Part shown: in pieces, positions 8,922 to 17,628 of the stretch
How the letters are laid out: every line of letters begins with the position of its first letter
Numbering within the stretch: position 1 is the stretch's first letter
Assembly: GCF_030499515.1 (NCBI RefSeq)
Contig: NZ_JASTWJ010000001.1
Location: 3,514,001-3,578,000, forward strand
Length of the DNA stretch: 64,000 nucleotides
Origin: Streptomyces sp. DT2A-34
GTDB taxonomy: Bacteria > Actinomycetota > Actinomycetes > Streptomycetales > Streptomycetaceae
Direction: 5' to 3'
Notes under the pieces: generated by a model
The model's input: only the letters and a program-made list of their open reading frames with translations
Database searches by the model: none
What the model was told of the DNA's origin: nothing
Made by a program: the position numbers and the translations under genes

Positions 8922-9121
8922 CTGTGCCCCCCAGGCTGTGTTGGGTGCCCACCGAGTGAAGTGAGGCACCTGTGACGAACATGAAACAGCCGTGAAGATC
9001 CTTGTTCAAGGGGGCGCGAGCACAGGCGAAGGCCTGCCGCCGCCTTCCCGTCGGGGCGGACGGGGCGCGACGACAGGCCCAGGGCTCCGTACGCCGTTGT
9101 ACGGAACCTCGCCGGTATGCA

Positions 9122-9171
9122 CCGCGGCCGGCCGTGACGATCACTGGTCAGGGCATCCGTGCCGGCCGCGG
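9122..9171 (-). terminator. Terminator hairpin of pckG
   Basis: Perfect 11-bp inverted repeat (9122-9132 and 9161-9171) with a 28-base spacer, beginning 19 bases beyond the PEPCK stop on the reverse strand. No clear U-run follows, as is common in Streptomyces. Confidence 0.5.
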
Positions 9172-9189
9172 AGTCTTTCGGGGCGGGCT

Positions 9190-11013
9190 TCAGCCCAGGC
9201 GCTGCACCAGCGCGTGGTACTCGTCCCACAGCTCCTTCGGCGTGTGGTCGCCGAAGGTGTTGAGGTGGTCGGGGACGAGCGCGGCCTCCTCGCGCCAGAC
9301 TTCCTTGTCGACCGTGAGGAGGAACTCCAGGTCGGAGTCGGCCAGTTCGAGACCGTTGGTGTCCAGCGCACCCTTGGCCGGCAGGATCCCGATCGGGGTC
9401 TCGACGCCCTCGGCCTTGCCCTCCAGGCGCTCGACGATCCACTTCAGGACGCGGCTGTTCTCGCCGAAGCCAGGCCAGACGAACTTGCCCTCGTCGTTCT
9501 TGCGGAACCAGTTGACGTAGTAGATCTTCGGCAGCTTGGACTGCTCCTTGCCCTTGGCCACGTCGACCCAGTGGGCCATGTAGTCGCCCATGTTGTAGCC
9601 GCAGAAGGGCAGCATCGCGAACGGGTCGCGGCGCAGCTCGCCGACCTTGCCCTCGGCGGCGGCGGTCTTCTCGGAGGCCACGTTGGCGCCGAGGAACACG
9701 CCGTGGTTCCAGTCGAAGGACTCCGTCACCAGCGGTACGGCGGTGGCGCGGCGCCCACCGAAGAGGATCGCCGAGATCGGCACGCCCTTGGGGTCCTCCC
9801 ACTCGGGCGCGATGATCGGGCACTGGGAGGCCGGAACGGTGAAGCGGGCGTTGGGGTGGGCGGCCGGGGTCTCGGACCGGGGCGTCCAGTCGTTGCCCTT
9901 CCAGTCGGTGAGGTGGGCCGGAGTCTCCTCCGTCATGCCCTCCCACCAGATGTCGTTGTCGTCCGTCAGCGCCACGTTGGTGAAGACCGAGTTGCCCCAG
10001 AGCGTCTTCATCGCGTTGGCGTTGGTGTGCTCACCGGTGCCGGGCGCGACGCCGAAGAAGCCGGCCTCGGGGTTGATGGCGTACAGGCGGCCGTCCTCGC
10101 CGAAGCGCATCCAGGCGATGTCGTCGCCGATCGTCTCGACCGTCCAGCCGGAGATCGTGGGCTCCAGCATGGCGAGGTTGGTCTTGCCGCAGGCGGAGGG
10201 GAAGGCCGCCGCCACGTACTTGGACTCGCCCTGCGGCGGGGTGAGCTTGAGGATCAGCATGTGCTCGGCGAGCCAGCCCTCGTCGCGGGCCATGACGGAG
10301 GCGATGCGCAGGGCGTAGCACTTCTTGCCGAGCAGGGCGTTGCCGCCGTAGCCGGAGCCGTAGGACCAGATCTCGCGGCTCTCCGGGAAGTGGGAGATGT
10401 ACTTGGTCTGGTTGCAGGGCCAGGGGACGTCCTCCTGGCCTTCCTCCAGCGGGGCGCCGACGGAGTGCACGGCCTTCACGAAGAAGCCGTCCTCACCGAG
10501 CTCGTCGAGGACGGCCTGACCCATGCGGGTCATGGTGCGCATGGAGACGGCGACGTAGGCCGAGTCGGTGATCTCGACGCCGATCGCGGAGAGTTTCGAG
10601 CCGAGCGGGCCCATGCAGAACGGGACGACGTACATGGTCCGGCCGCGCATCGAGCCGCGGAAGACGCCCTTCTCGCCGGCGAAGACCTCACGCATCTCGG
10701 CGGGGTCCATCCAGTGGTTCGTCGGCCCCGCGTCCTGCTCCCTCTCGGAGCAGATGAAGGTCCGGTCCTCGACGCGCGCGACGTCGGTCGGGTCGGAGGC
10801 GGCGTAGTACGAGTTGGGGCGCTTGATCGGGTCGAGCCTCTTGAAGGTGCCCTTCGCGACGAGCTCCTCGCACAGACGGTCGTACTCGGCCTCGGATCCG
10901 TCACACCAGACCACGCTGTCCGGCTGCGTCAGTTCAGCGATCTCGTTCACCCACGAGACCAGTGCCTGGTGGTTTGTGGGGACGACGGGGGGAGCCGCGA
11001 TGTCGCGCGCCAC
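9190..11013 (-). CDS. pckG: Phosphoenolpyruvate carboxykinase (GTP) (607 aa)
   Basis: Cytoplasmic GTP-dependent PEPCK, converting oxaloacetate and GTP to phosphoenolpyruvate, CO2 and GDP for gluconeogenesis. Family marks are the N-terminal [31 protein letters not shown] in the substrate region, the kinase P-loop [12 protein letters not shown], and [19 protein letters not shown]. The length is that of actinobacterial enzymes. The start is GTG 11013, giving [11 protein letters not shown], with AGGAG 5 bases upstream; the frame is open further but those codons do not resemble the family. It is monocistronic, with its own terminator at 9122. Confidence 0.97.
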   Translation of the reverse strand: MARDIAAPPVVPTNHQALVSWVNEIAELTQPDSVVWCDGSEAEYDRLCEELVAKGTFKRLDPIKRPNSYYAASDPTDVARVEDRTFICSEREQDAGPTNHWMDPAEMREVFAGEKGVFRGSMRGRTMYVVPFCMGPLGSKLSAIGVEITDSAYVAVSMRTMTRMGQAVLDELGEDGFFVKAVHSVGAPLEEGQEDVPWPCNQTKYISHFPESREIWSYGSGYGGNALLGKKCYALRIASVMARDEGWLAEHMLILKLTPPQGESKYVAAAFPSACGKTNLAMLEPTISGWTVETIGDDIAWMRFGEDGRLYAINPEAGFFGVAPGTGEHTNANAMKTLWGNSVFTNVALTDDNDIWWEGMTEETPAHLTDWKGNDWTPRSETPAAHPNARFTVPASQCPIIAPEWEDPKGVPISAILFGGRRATAVPLVTESFDWNHGVFLGANVASEKTAAAEGKVGELRRDPFAMLPFCGYNMGDYMAHWVDVAKGKEQSKLPKIYYVNWFRKNDEGKFVWPGFGENSRVLKWIVERLEGKAEGVETPIGILPAKGALDTNGLELADSDLEFLLTVDKEVWREEAALVPDHLNTFGDHTPKELWDEYHALVQRLG

Positions 11014-11358
11014 GGTTGCTCCTAAGTGAGGGATTTTGTCCTGAATATGCCCTTGTATGCCCCGTGGGGGCCGCGACCCGGATGCTTCGCGGACCGGGAC
11101 TGGACTGGATCCACCGTCCCGATCTTCCGCGCTCATCCGGTGCCGACCGCACTCATTTGATCATCCGACGCGTCCGCCCATATGTCCAGAGGGCGTCACA
11201 GGTGAGCGGCGTGAGCATCACCACTCATTCAGATGTTTTCGATGCGTCACCACGGCTTCACCCCGGGTGCGCCCATTCCGGGTACCCCATGAGACGATGG
11301 CCACTTCCGGGCATCCATCTCGCCGCCCTGATACGTAACTTACGGTTCCGTAGGTACG
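11014..11358. other. Divergent promoter region, pckG / hemolysin III
   Basis: This 345-base gap separates two divergent genes and holds no credible coding frame. It must contain the promoters of both genes. The only definite structure I see is the near-palindrome at 11338-11355, described separately. Confidence 0.5.
11338..11355. promoter_or_regulatory. Near-palindromic operator candidate
   Basis: ACTTACGGTTCCGTAGGT is an 18-base dyad with one mismatched pair, ending 3 bases before the ATG of the hemolysin III gene. Size and form fit a TetR-type operator, but the regulator is not identified. Confidence 0.35.
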
Positions 11359-12114
11359 ATGCCCCCCATGACTGCGCCCGTCCCCGACGCACAACCGGAC
11401 ACGGCGGCCGCCGGCCGCGGCTCCGACGCGCCCTCCCTGCCACATCAGATCGCGCACCACGCCCAGCAGCTCTCGGACGAGATCAAGCCCAAGCTGCGCG
11501 GCTGGCTGCACCTCGGCATGTTCCCGGCCGTGCTCGTCGCGGGCCTGGTGCTCACCGCCCTCGCGGACTCCCCCAGAGGCCGGCTCGCCTGCGGGATCTT
11601 CGCCCTCACCGCCTGCCTGCTGTTCGGCGTGAGCGCGCTGTACCACCGGGGCAACTGGAGTCCGCGCATGGACGGCATCCTGCGCCGACTGGATCACGCC
11701 AACATCTTCCTGATCATCGCGGGCACCTACACACCACTGACGATGCTGCTCCTGCCGGGAGCCAAGGGCCAGTGGCTGTTGTGGGGCATCTGGGCCGCCG
11801 CCGCGGCGGGCATCGTCTTCCGGGTTTTCTGGGTCGGCGCCCCGCGCTGGCTCTACACGCCCTGCTACATCGCGATGGGCTGGGCGGCCGTCTTCTTCCT
11901 GCCGGACTTCATGCGCACCGGCGGCATCGCGGTGCTGGTCCTGGTGATCGTCGGCGGCGTCCTCTACAGCGCGGGCGGCGTGATCTACGGCATCAAGCGC
12001 CCGAACCCGTCACCGCGCTGGTTCGGCTTCCACGAGGTGTTCCACTCCTTCACGCTGGCGGCGTTCATCACGCACTACGTGGGGATCTCGCTGGTGGCGT
12101 ACCAGCACGCATAG
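11359..12114 (+). CDS. Hemolysin III / PAQR-type membrane protein (251 aa)
   Basis: Seven-helix integral membrane protein of the HlyIII/TrhA branch of the PAQR (CREST) superfamily. Conserved polar residues thought to bind metal are visible: SALYHR near residues 92-97, RLDHANIFLIIAGTYTP near 110-126, and HEVFHSF near 228-234. The N-terminal 40 residues are cytoplasmic and the hydrophobic segments are evenly spaced. In other bacteria such proteins affect membrane lipid homeostasis; the hemolysin name is historical. There are two ATG choices, 11359 and 11368, neither with a clear ribosome site. A dyad sits immediately upstream, and a hairpin terminator follows. Confidence 0.85.
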   Translation: MPPMTAPVPDAQPDTAAAGRGSDAPSLPHQIAHHAQQLSDEIKPKLRGWLHLGMFPAVLVAGLVLTALADSPRGRLACGIFALTACLLFGVSALYHRGNWSPRMDGILRRLDHANIFLIIAGTYTPLTMLLLPGAKGQWLLWGIWAAAAAGIVFRVFWVGAPRWLYTPCYIAMGWAAVFFLPDFMRTGGIAVLVLVIVGGVLYSAGGVIYGIKRPNPSPRWFGFHEVFHSFTLAAFITHYVGISLVAYQHA

Positions 12115-12132
12115 CGGCTGCTCCCGCTCAGC

Positions 12133-12162
12133 AAGGGCCATGGCTTCCGAGCCGTGGCCCTT
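12133..12162 (+). terminator. Terminator hairpin after hemolysin III gene
   Basis: 13-bp stem (12133-12145 with 12150-12162) with one G-T type mismatch and a TCCG tetraloop, followed by TCTCG. It starts 19 bases after the stop. Confidence 0.65.
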
Positions 12163-12191
12163 TCTCGCGCCCTCTCGCGTTCCCCAGGACA

Positions 12192-12224
12192 TTGACAGCA
12201 ACACTCTTTTGAGAGCTACTCTCA
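12192..12224 (+). promoter_or_regulatory. Promoter and palindromic operator of the exporter/TetR operon
   Basis: TTGACA at 12192-12197 is a consensus -35. Downstream lies a perfect 15-base palindrome TGAGAGCTACTCTCA (12210-12224) that would cover the -10 region; a further CTCT half-site lies at 12204-12207. The ATG follows at 12229 with no ribosome site, so the mRNA may be leaderless. The position strongly suggests binding by the TetR protein encoded at the operon end. Confidence 0.65.
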
Positions 12225-12228
12225 TTTC

Positions 12229-13800
12229 ATGGATGCTGTCACTAAAGACGTACGCCGCTGGTGGGCACTCGGCGCCCTGGTCGCGAGCATGCTCACGCTC
12301 GGTTTCGACCTGACGATCCTCAACGTCGCGCTGCCGACGATGGCGGCGCAGCTTCGGGCGAGCAGCGGGGAACTGCAGTGGATCGTCGACTCGTACGTCG
12401 TCGTGTTCGCGGCGCTGATGCTCCCCGCCGGACTGCTCGGCGACCGCTTCGGGCGGCGCCGGATGCTGATCGCCGGGCTCGTCGTCTTCCTCGCCGGCTC
12501 CGTGTTCGGCGCCCTCGTCGACACCCCCGGACTGGTCATCGCCGCCCGCTCCGTCATGGGCCTCGGGGCCGCGCTGGTGATCCCGCTCGGCCTGTCCGTG
12601 CTGCCGTCGATGTTCGGCGAGGAGGAACGCGGCAAGGCCGTCGCCGCGGTCACCGCCTCCATGGCCGCGGGGATGCCGCTCGGACCACTCGTCGGCGGGC
12701 TGCTGCTCGACCACTACTGGTGGGGCTCGATCTTCCTGATCAACATCCCGATGGCCGCGGTCGGCATCACCGCCTGTTTCTTCCTGCTGCCCGAGTCCCG
12801 CGACCCCTCCTCGCCCCGGGTCGACGCCCTCTCCACCGCGTGCAGCGCGCTGGGGCTCGGCGCCCTGGTCTTCGGCATCATCGAGGCGCCCGAGCGCGGC
12901 TGGGGCAGCGCCGAGGTGCTCGGCTCGTTCGCGGTGTCCGCCGTGCTGCTCGCCGGTCTGGTCCTGCGGGAGCGGCGGGCCGTACGCCCCATGCTCGACC
13001 TGAAGCTGCTCGCGCACCGCGGGTTCCTGTTCAACAGCCTGGCCGCGACGCTCGGCACCTTCGTCTTCTCCGGGCTGCTGTTCCTGCTGCCGACGTATCT
13101 GCAGGAGGTCGGCGGCAGCGACGCGTTCGGCGCCGGGCTCAGGCTGCTGCCGATGATGGGCGGGCTCATGGTGTCCGCTCGGCTGAGCACGTCTCTCGTC
13201 CACCGCATGGGCCCGCGCCCGGTGGTCACCACGGGCCTGGTGGTGCTGTGCTTCGCCGCGCTGCTCGGCTCGCGGACCGAGCCCGGCGGCGGCTACGGCT
13301 TCACCGCACTGTGGCTGACCATCGCGGGCCTGGGCTTCGGCCTGGCGATGGTGCCGGCGATGGACGCGGCGCTCGGCGGCATCCCCGCCGAGGAGGCGGG
13401 CAGCGGCTCCGGGCTGCTGATGACGCTGCGCCAGGTGGGCGGCGCCATCGGTATCGCGCTGCTGGGCAGCCTGGTCGCGGGCGCCTACGGCGACCGGATC
13501 GACACCGGGGGCCTGCCGGAGGCGGCCGCGGACGCGGCGCGCGACTCGCTGAGCGGCGCCCACGCCGTCGCCGAGCGGCTCGCCCTGCCCGCCCTCGCCC
13601 GTTCCGCCGACGCCGCGTACGTGGACGGCATGGCCGCGGTCCTCGTCGTCTGCGGCATCGCGGCGCTGGTGACGGCGGCGCTGACGGCACTGCTGCTGCC
13701 GAACGGGCGGCCCACGGACCAGGCCGATGCCGAACCGGCCGAGAAGGCGGGGCCCCCGGCTCCGGCCATGGTCCCCCAGGAGGCCGATGACCGACAATGA
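12229..13800 (+). CDS. DHA2-family (EmrB/QacA) MFS drug exporter (523 aa)
   Basis: Cytoplasmic-membrane proton-driven efflux protein, probably with 14 membrane helices. The motif A-like loop GLLGDRFGRRRMLIAG lies near residues 68-83. Helix 1 carries the DHA2 signature LGFDLTILNVALPTM, and motif C-like GMPLGPLVGG is near 145-154. The family exports dyes, quaternary ammonium compounds and antibiotics; the substrate here is unknown. The gene is in an operon with a TetR regulator that overlaps its stop by 4 bases, and a palindromic operator lies at its start. This is a classical self-regulated, inducible exporter module. Confidence 0.92.
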   Translation: MDAVTKDVRRWWALGALVASMLTLGFDLTILNVALPTMAAQLRASSGELQWIVDSYVVVFAALMLPAGLLGDRFGRRRMLIAGLVVFLAGSVFGALVDTPGLVIAARSVMGLGAALVIPLGLSVLPSMFGEEERGKAVAAVTASMAAGMPLGPLVGGLLLDHYWWGSIFLINIPMAAVGITACFFLLPESRDPSSPRVDALSTACSALGLGALVFGIIEAPERGWGSAEVLGSFAVSAVLLAGLVLRERRAVRPMLDLKLLAHRGFLFNSLAATLGTFVFSGLLFLLPTYLQEVGGSDAFGAGLRLLPMMGGLMVSARLSTSLVHRMGPRPVVTTGLVVLCFAALLGSRTEPGGGYGFTALWLTIAGLGFGLAMVPAMDAALGGIPAEEAGSGSGLLMTLRQVGGAIGIALLGSLVAGAYGDRIDTGGLPEAAADAARDSLSGAHAVAERLALPALARSADAAYVDGMAAVLVVCGIAALVTAALTALLLPNGRPTDQADAEPAEKAGPPAPAMVPQEADDRQ

Positions 13801-14438
13801 ACGACATGACCACGGCACGTACACCTGTCCCCGAGGCCGCGCGCCATCTGAGCCTGCGGGAGCGGAAGAAGATCAAGACGCGCATCGCGATCAGGGACGC
13901 CACGTACGCGCTGATCGAGGAGCAGGGGTACGACGCCACGACCGTCGAGCAGATCGCGGAGCGCGCCGAGGTCTCGCCGAGCACCGTCTTCCGCTACTTC
14001 CCCACCAAGGAGGACATCGTCCTGACGGACGAGTACGACCCCCTGGTGGAGGACCTGCTGCGGGACCGCCCGGCCGACGAGTCGGTCCTTCAGTCGCTGC
14101 GGTACGTGATCCGGCAGTCGCTGGCCATGGCGATCGCGGACGATCCGACGTTCGCGGAACGCGAGATGAAGCTGCGGATGGGGCTGATGGTCAACGTCCC
14201 GGCCGTGCGCTCGCGCGCCATGGAGAGCATGTCCGTCACCGGCCGCTTGATGTGCCGCGCGCTGGCGGAGCGCACCGGGCGCGACGAGAACGACCTCGAA
14301 GTGCGGGTCTACGCGATGGGTCTGATGGGCGCGCTCCTGGAGGCCGTCATCTACTGGGCCGAGCACGACTACCAGGACGACCTGATCGAGGTGATCGACC
14401 GCACCCTCGACACGTTCAAGGACCTGCCCAGGCGGTGA
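13797..14438 (+). CDS. TetR/AcrR-family repressor of the adjacent exporter (213 aa)
   Basis: Transcriptional repressor. The N-terminal helix-turn-helix at about residues 42-65 reads TVEQIAERAEVSPSTVFRYF, preceded by the usual RIAIRDATYALIEEQGYDAT. The C-terminal ~130 residues form the ligand-binding and dimer helices. The ATG overlaps the exporter stop (ATGA), so the two are translationally coupled. An alternative ATG is at 13806. The perfect dyad at 12210-12224 is the natural operator, released when an exporter substrate binds; this is inferred from arrangement. Confidence 0.9.
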   Translation: MNDMTTARTPVPEAARHLSLRERKKIKTRIAIRDATYALIEEQGYDATTVEQIAERAEVSPSTVFRYFPTKEDIVLTDEYDPLVEDLLRDRPADESVLQSLRYVIRQSLAMAIADDPTFAEREMKLRMGLMVNVPAVRSRAMESMSVTGRLMCRALAERTGRDENDLEVRVYAMGLMGALLEAVIYWAEHDYQDDLIEVIDRTLDTFKDLPRR

Positions 14439-14482
14439 GAAAAGCATCGGCCCGGCGCGTAGCGCCGTGACATCCTGACCAG

Positions 14483-15214
14483 GTGAACGGTCCCGAGATC
14501 CACGTCGAGCTCGCCCCCGAGCTGCGCCTGTTCCTCCCCAACGGACGGCGTGCCGGCGCGGGCGCCGTCACCACCGACGGCGTCTCGACCCTCGGCCATG
14601 TCGTGGAGTCCCTCGGCGTCCCGCTGACCGAGGTCGGCACCCTGGTCGTCGACGGCCGCGAGGTGCCCGTGGCGCACGTCCCGGCGGCGGGCGAGTCCGT
14701 GACCGTACGGCCCGTCCAGCGTCCCCAGCGGGTGCCCGGCGCTCCCCTGCGCTTCCTGCTCGACGTCCACCTCGGCACCCTCGCCCGCCGCCTGCGCCTG
14801 CTCGGCGTGGACACGGCGTACGAGTCGACGGACATCGGCGACCCGGCCCTCGCCGCCCGCTCGGCCGCCGAGCAGCGGGTCATGCTGAGCCGGGACCGGG
14901 GGCTGCTGCGCCGGCGTGAGCTGTGGGCCGGCGCCTTCGTCTACAGCACCCGGCCCGAGGAACAGCTCCAGGATGTCCTGGACCGGTTCCGGCCCGAACT
15001 GCGTCCCTGGACCCGCTGCACCGCCTGCAACGGACTGCTCAAGGAGGCCACCAAGGAAGAGGTGGCCGACCAGCTGGAGGGCGGGACGCAGCGGTCGTAC
15101 GACGTCTTCGCGCAGTGCACCCGGTGCGGGCGGGCGTACTGGAAGGGCGCGCATCACGAACAGCTGGTGGCCATCGTGCAACGCGCCCTCGCCGAGTACG
15201 CCGACCCGAGTTAA
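14483..15214 (+). CDS. Mut7-C RNase-domain protein with ubiquitin-like N-terminus (243 aa)
   Basis: Two-domain protein. Residues 1-80 are a ubiquitin/ThiS-like beta-grasp domain. Residues ~88-240 are the Mut7-C domain, a PIN-fold putative ribonuclease: FLLDVHLGTLARRLRLLGVDT has the first acidic residue, SRDRGLL the second, and a zinc ribbon is formed by CTAC and CTRC near residues 180 and 213. The GTG start has an AGG just upstream. Its stop overlaps the convergent stop of the copper oxidase gene within a shared TTAA. The RNA target is unknown. Confidence 0.85.
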   Translation: MNGPEIHVELAPELRLFLPNGRRAGAGAVTTDGVSTLGHVVESLGVPLTEVGTLVVDGREVPVAHVPAAGESVTVRPVQRPQRVPGAPLRFLLDVHLGTLARRLRLLGVDTAYESTDIGDPALAARSAAEQRVMLSRDRGLLRRRELWAGAFVYSTRPEEQLQDVLDRFRPELRPWTRCTACNGLLKEATKEEVADQLEGGTQRSYDVFAQCTRCGRAYWKGAHHEQLVAIVQRALAEYADPS

Positions 15215-17628
15215 CGGCGGGTCACATCACCCTTCCCGCAGGCGATCCCGTCCTTGTTCCGGTCCAGCCGCAGCGGGTCGTCCTTGCCGTTGACCTTCAG
15301 GCGGCCGTAGTCGTTCGCCTTCAGCCAGTCGCAGCGGGACTTCGTCGTCGCCTTCACGGTCGGCGGGAAGTCCGTCGGCACGCAGACGTTGGCGGAGCCG
15401 TAGTGCCGGTCGCAGCCGGAGACGGTCGGGCTGACCTTCTGCGAGGTGCGCTTCTTGCCGGGGCCCGTGACCTTGCCCTTGAGGTCGTCGGCGAAGTCGT
15501 GGACGTGCGCTGACGCATCCGTGGCGGTGAGGGCCTGCGGGCCCTGGAGGTGCACCCACTTGGCGACCGACGGGACGCCGTTCGCGTCGACCGCGAAGAG
15601 CATGTACCAGCCGGGCGGGGCCAGGTTGGGGTTGCTCGTCACGTTCAGGTCGACGTTGTCGCCGTCCACCGACAGGGGAAGATCCACGAACCGCTGGTTC
15701 GGGTCGGAGGAGTGGGTGACGGCGGCCGGGCGGATCAGCTCGGCCTTGGCGATGGGACGGTCGACGGTGATCCGCTGGGTGTCGCCGTACGTCCACTCGG
15801 TGTCGATGACCGAAGTGATCGTCGGGCGCTCGCCCTTGAGGAGATAGGGCGGGGTGTAGACCGACACGTCGTGGTTCCAGGTGCCGTTGCCCGGGTTGTC
15901 GCCCGTCGTCATCACCCGGCCGTCGGGCAGCAGGAAGGCGGAGGAGTGGTAGCCGCGCTCCTCCGGGTCCGTGGCCACCGGGTCGAAGGTGTTGGTCGCC
16001 GGGTCGTAGAGCGACGACTCGTACACCGGGTTGGCCCGGTTGTGCAGCGCGCCGCCCGTCTCCAGGACCTTGCCGTCCGGCAGGAGTACGGCGGAGGCGT
16101 ACATCTTGCCCTGGTTGCCGGTCTGCGGGACCTTGCCGCCTCCGAGGTCGACGGTGCCCTGCGGGAGCGGCGGGCCGGCGACGTAGGACGGGTTGGGCTG
16201 CTTGAGGTCGATGACGTCGGTGAGGCGGTTGGCCTCCGGGTTGGAGTCGATGTTGCCGCCGCCGATGGTGAGGACCTTCTGGTCCTGGGCCGGGGGCAGC
16301 AGCACGCTCGCCGACTGGTCGCGCTCGTCCTTGTTCTGCAGGCCCGGGACCTGGGTGATCGTGTTGGCGTCGTAGTCGTAGATCGCCGATCCGGTGCCCG
16401 GGATGTTGTTGCCGAAGACATGGCTGCCCGAGTAGAAGAGGCGGCCGTCCTGCATCAGGATCATCGACGGGTACAGGCCCCAGAAGGACCAGGTCTGGTT
16501 GACCTGCCACGTCGGCAGCCACCGCTGCTGCGCGTCCGACCACCGCTCGGCGGTCACCGAGCCGGTGGAGTCCTCCTTCAGCCCGCCGAACGAGATCACG
16601 TCACCGTTGCCGAGGATCGTCGCCGACGGGTACCAGTGGCCGTCGTTCATGTCGTTCGTCTTGGCGTACGTCTCGGTGACCGGGTCGAAGAGGTACGAGT
16701 CCTTGTAACCCTGGTAGCCGATCGTGCCGTCGGCCGACGGATAGCCCTTGTTGCCGCTCATCACCAGCACACGCCCGTCGTCCAGCTGGACGTGGCCCGC
16801 GCAGAACATGTCCTTCGGCGTGGGGATCTGCTTGTACGTGCCGTTGCGCGGGTCGTAGACCGCGCTGGTGAACGTGCCCGCCGCGAACTTCTCCGGGTCG
16901 TTGCCGGAGCCCGCGATCAGCAGCACCTTGCCGTTGTTCAGGACGACGGAGTGCATGGAGCGCACGGGGTTCTTCGTGGGCAGGACGTCCCAGCGGCCGT
17001 TCGCGCACTCCTCCGCCGTGCCCGTGCACACCGGGTCCGGGACCGGGTCGGCGACCTGGTCCATCGTGTAGTCGTCGGTGGTGACGGAGCCGGTGCCGTA
17101 GACGGAGACGCCCCAGGCGATCCGGTCGGTGCCGGCCGGGACCTCGGGCGTACGGACCGTGGCCTCGCTCCAACCGGCCGCCATCTCCAGCGTCTTGAGG
17201 TCGGTCCAGTACTGCCAGCCCCCCGTGACGTCGTGCCGGAACAGGGTGATGGAGGTGTCCGGGGTGGTCGACTTGTACCAGAGCCCCAGGTCGTACTGCT
17301 TGCCCACGGTGACGACGGGCGCGCACGCGGCGGACTCGGTGATCAGCGCCTTGCGGTCGCCGTCGACGCGGCGGGTCAGGCTGACCTTCATGGCCTTGCC
17401 GCCCGAGTGGGCGTCGGCCACCGTCTCGAAGGTGAAGTCGTTGTCGCCCCAGCCGGACTTCTTCCAGCAGTAGGGCATGTCGTCGGTGCCGGCGGTCTCG
17501 AACCCGGGGTTCTTGATGAGGTTGGCGGCGGAGGCGGGCTGGGGCGAGGTGAGGAGCAGGCTCCCGGTGAGGCCCATCACGGCCAGCAGAGCCGTTCTCC
17601 GTCCTGATCTCATACGGCTGGATCTCAC
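15211..17628 (-). CDS. Secreted copper radical oxidase, glyoxal/galactose oxidase-like, with Excalibur tail (805 aa)
   Basis: Exported oxidase of the AA5 type, which oxidises an alcohol or aldehyde and makes H2O2. Residues 1-34 are a signal peptide (PASA-A). Residues ~35-190 resemble a carbohydrate-binding jelly roll. Kelch repeats span ~220-600 and a DUF1929 (early-set) domain ~600-700. The expected copper and cofactor residues are all present: C276 (MFCAGH) and Y333 (HWYPSA) for the Cys-Tyr crosslink, Y560-H561 (GYHSSA) and H639 (VTHSSDPNQRF). Residues ~738-805 are Cys-rich and end in an Excalibur calcium motif, DRNKDGIAC (789-797), with Gly replacing the usual final Glu. GTG 17628 has AAGGAG upstream and overlaps the preceding stop (GTGA). 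The substrate is probably a glycan made by the upstream genes. Confidence 0.9.
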   Translation of the reverse strand: MRSSRMRSGRRTALLAVMGLTGSLLLTSPQPASAANLIKNPGFETAGTDDMPYCWKKSGWGDNDFTFETVADAHSGGKAMKVSLTRRVDGDRKALITESAACAPVVTVGKQYDLGLWYKSTTPDTSITLFRHDVTGGWQYWTDLKTLEMAAGWSEATVRTPEVPAGTDRIAWGVSVYGTGSVTTDDYTMDQVADPVPDPVCTGTAEECANGRWDVLPTKNPVRSMHSVVLNNGKVLLIAGSGNDPEKFAAGTFTSAVYDPRNGTYKQIPTPKDMFCAGHVQLDDGRVLVMSGNKGYPSADGTIGYQGYKDSYLFDPVTETYAKTNDMNDGHWYPSATILGNGDVISFGGLKEDSTGSVTAERWSDAQQRWLPTWQVNQTWSFWGLYPSMILMQDGRLFYSGSHVFGNNIPGTGSAIYDYDANTITQVPGLQNKDERDQSASVLLPPAQDQKVLTIGGGNIDSNPEANRLTDVIDLKQPNPSYVAGPPLPQGTVDLGGGKVPQTGNQGKMYASAVLLPDGKVLETGGALHNRANPVYESSLYDPATNTFDPVATDPEERGYHSSAFLLPDGRVMTTGDNPGNGTWNHDVSVYTPPYLLKGERPTITSVIDTEWTYGDTQRITVDRPIAKAELIRPAAVTHSSDPNQRFVDLPLSVDGDNVDLNVTSNPNLAPPGWYMLFAVDANGVPSVAKWVHLQGPQALTATDASAHVHDFADDLKGKVTGPGKKRTSQKVSPTVSGCDRHYGSANVCVPTDFPPTVKATTKSRCDWLKANDYGRLKVNGKDDPLRLDRNKDGIACGKGDVTRR

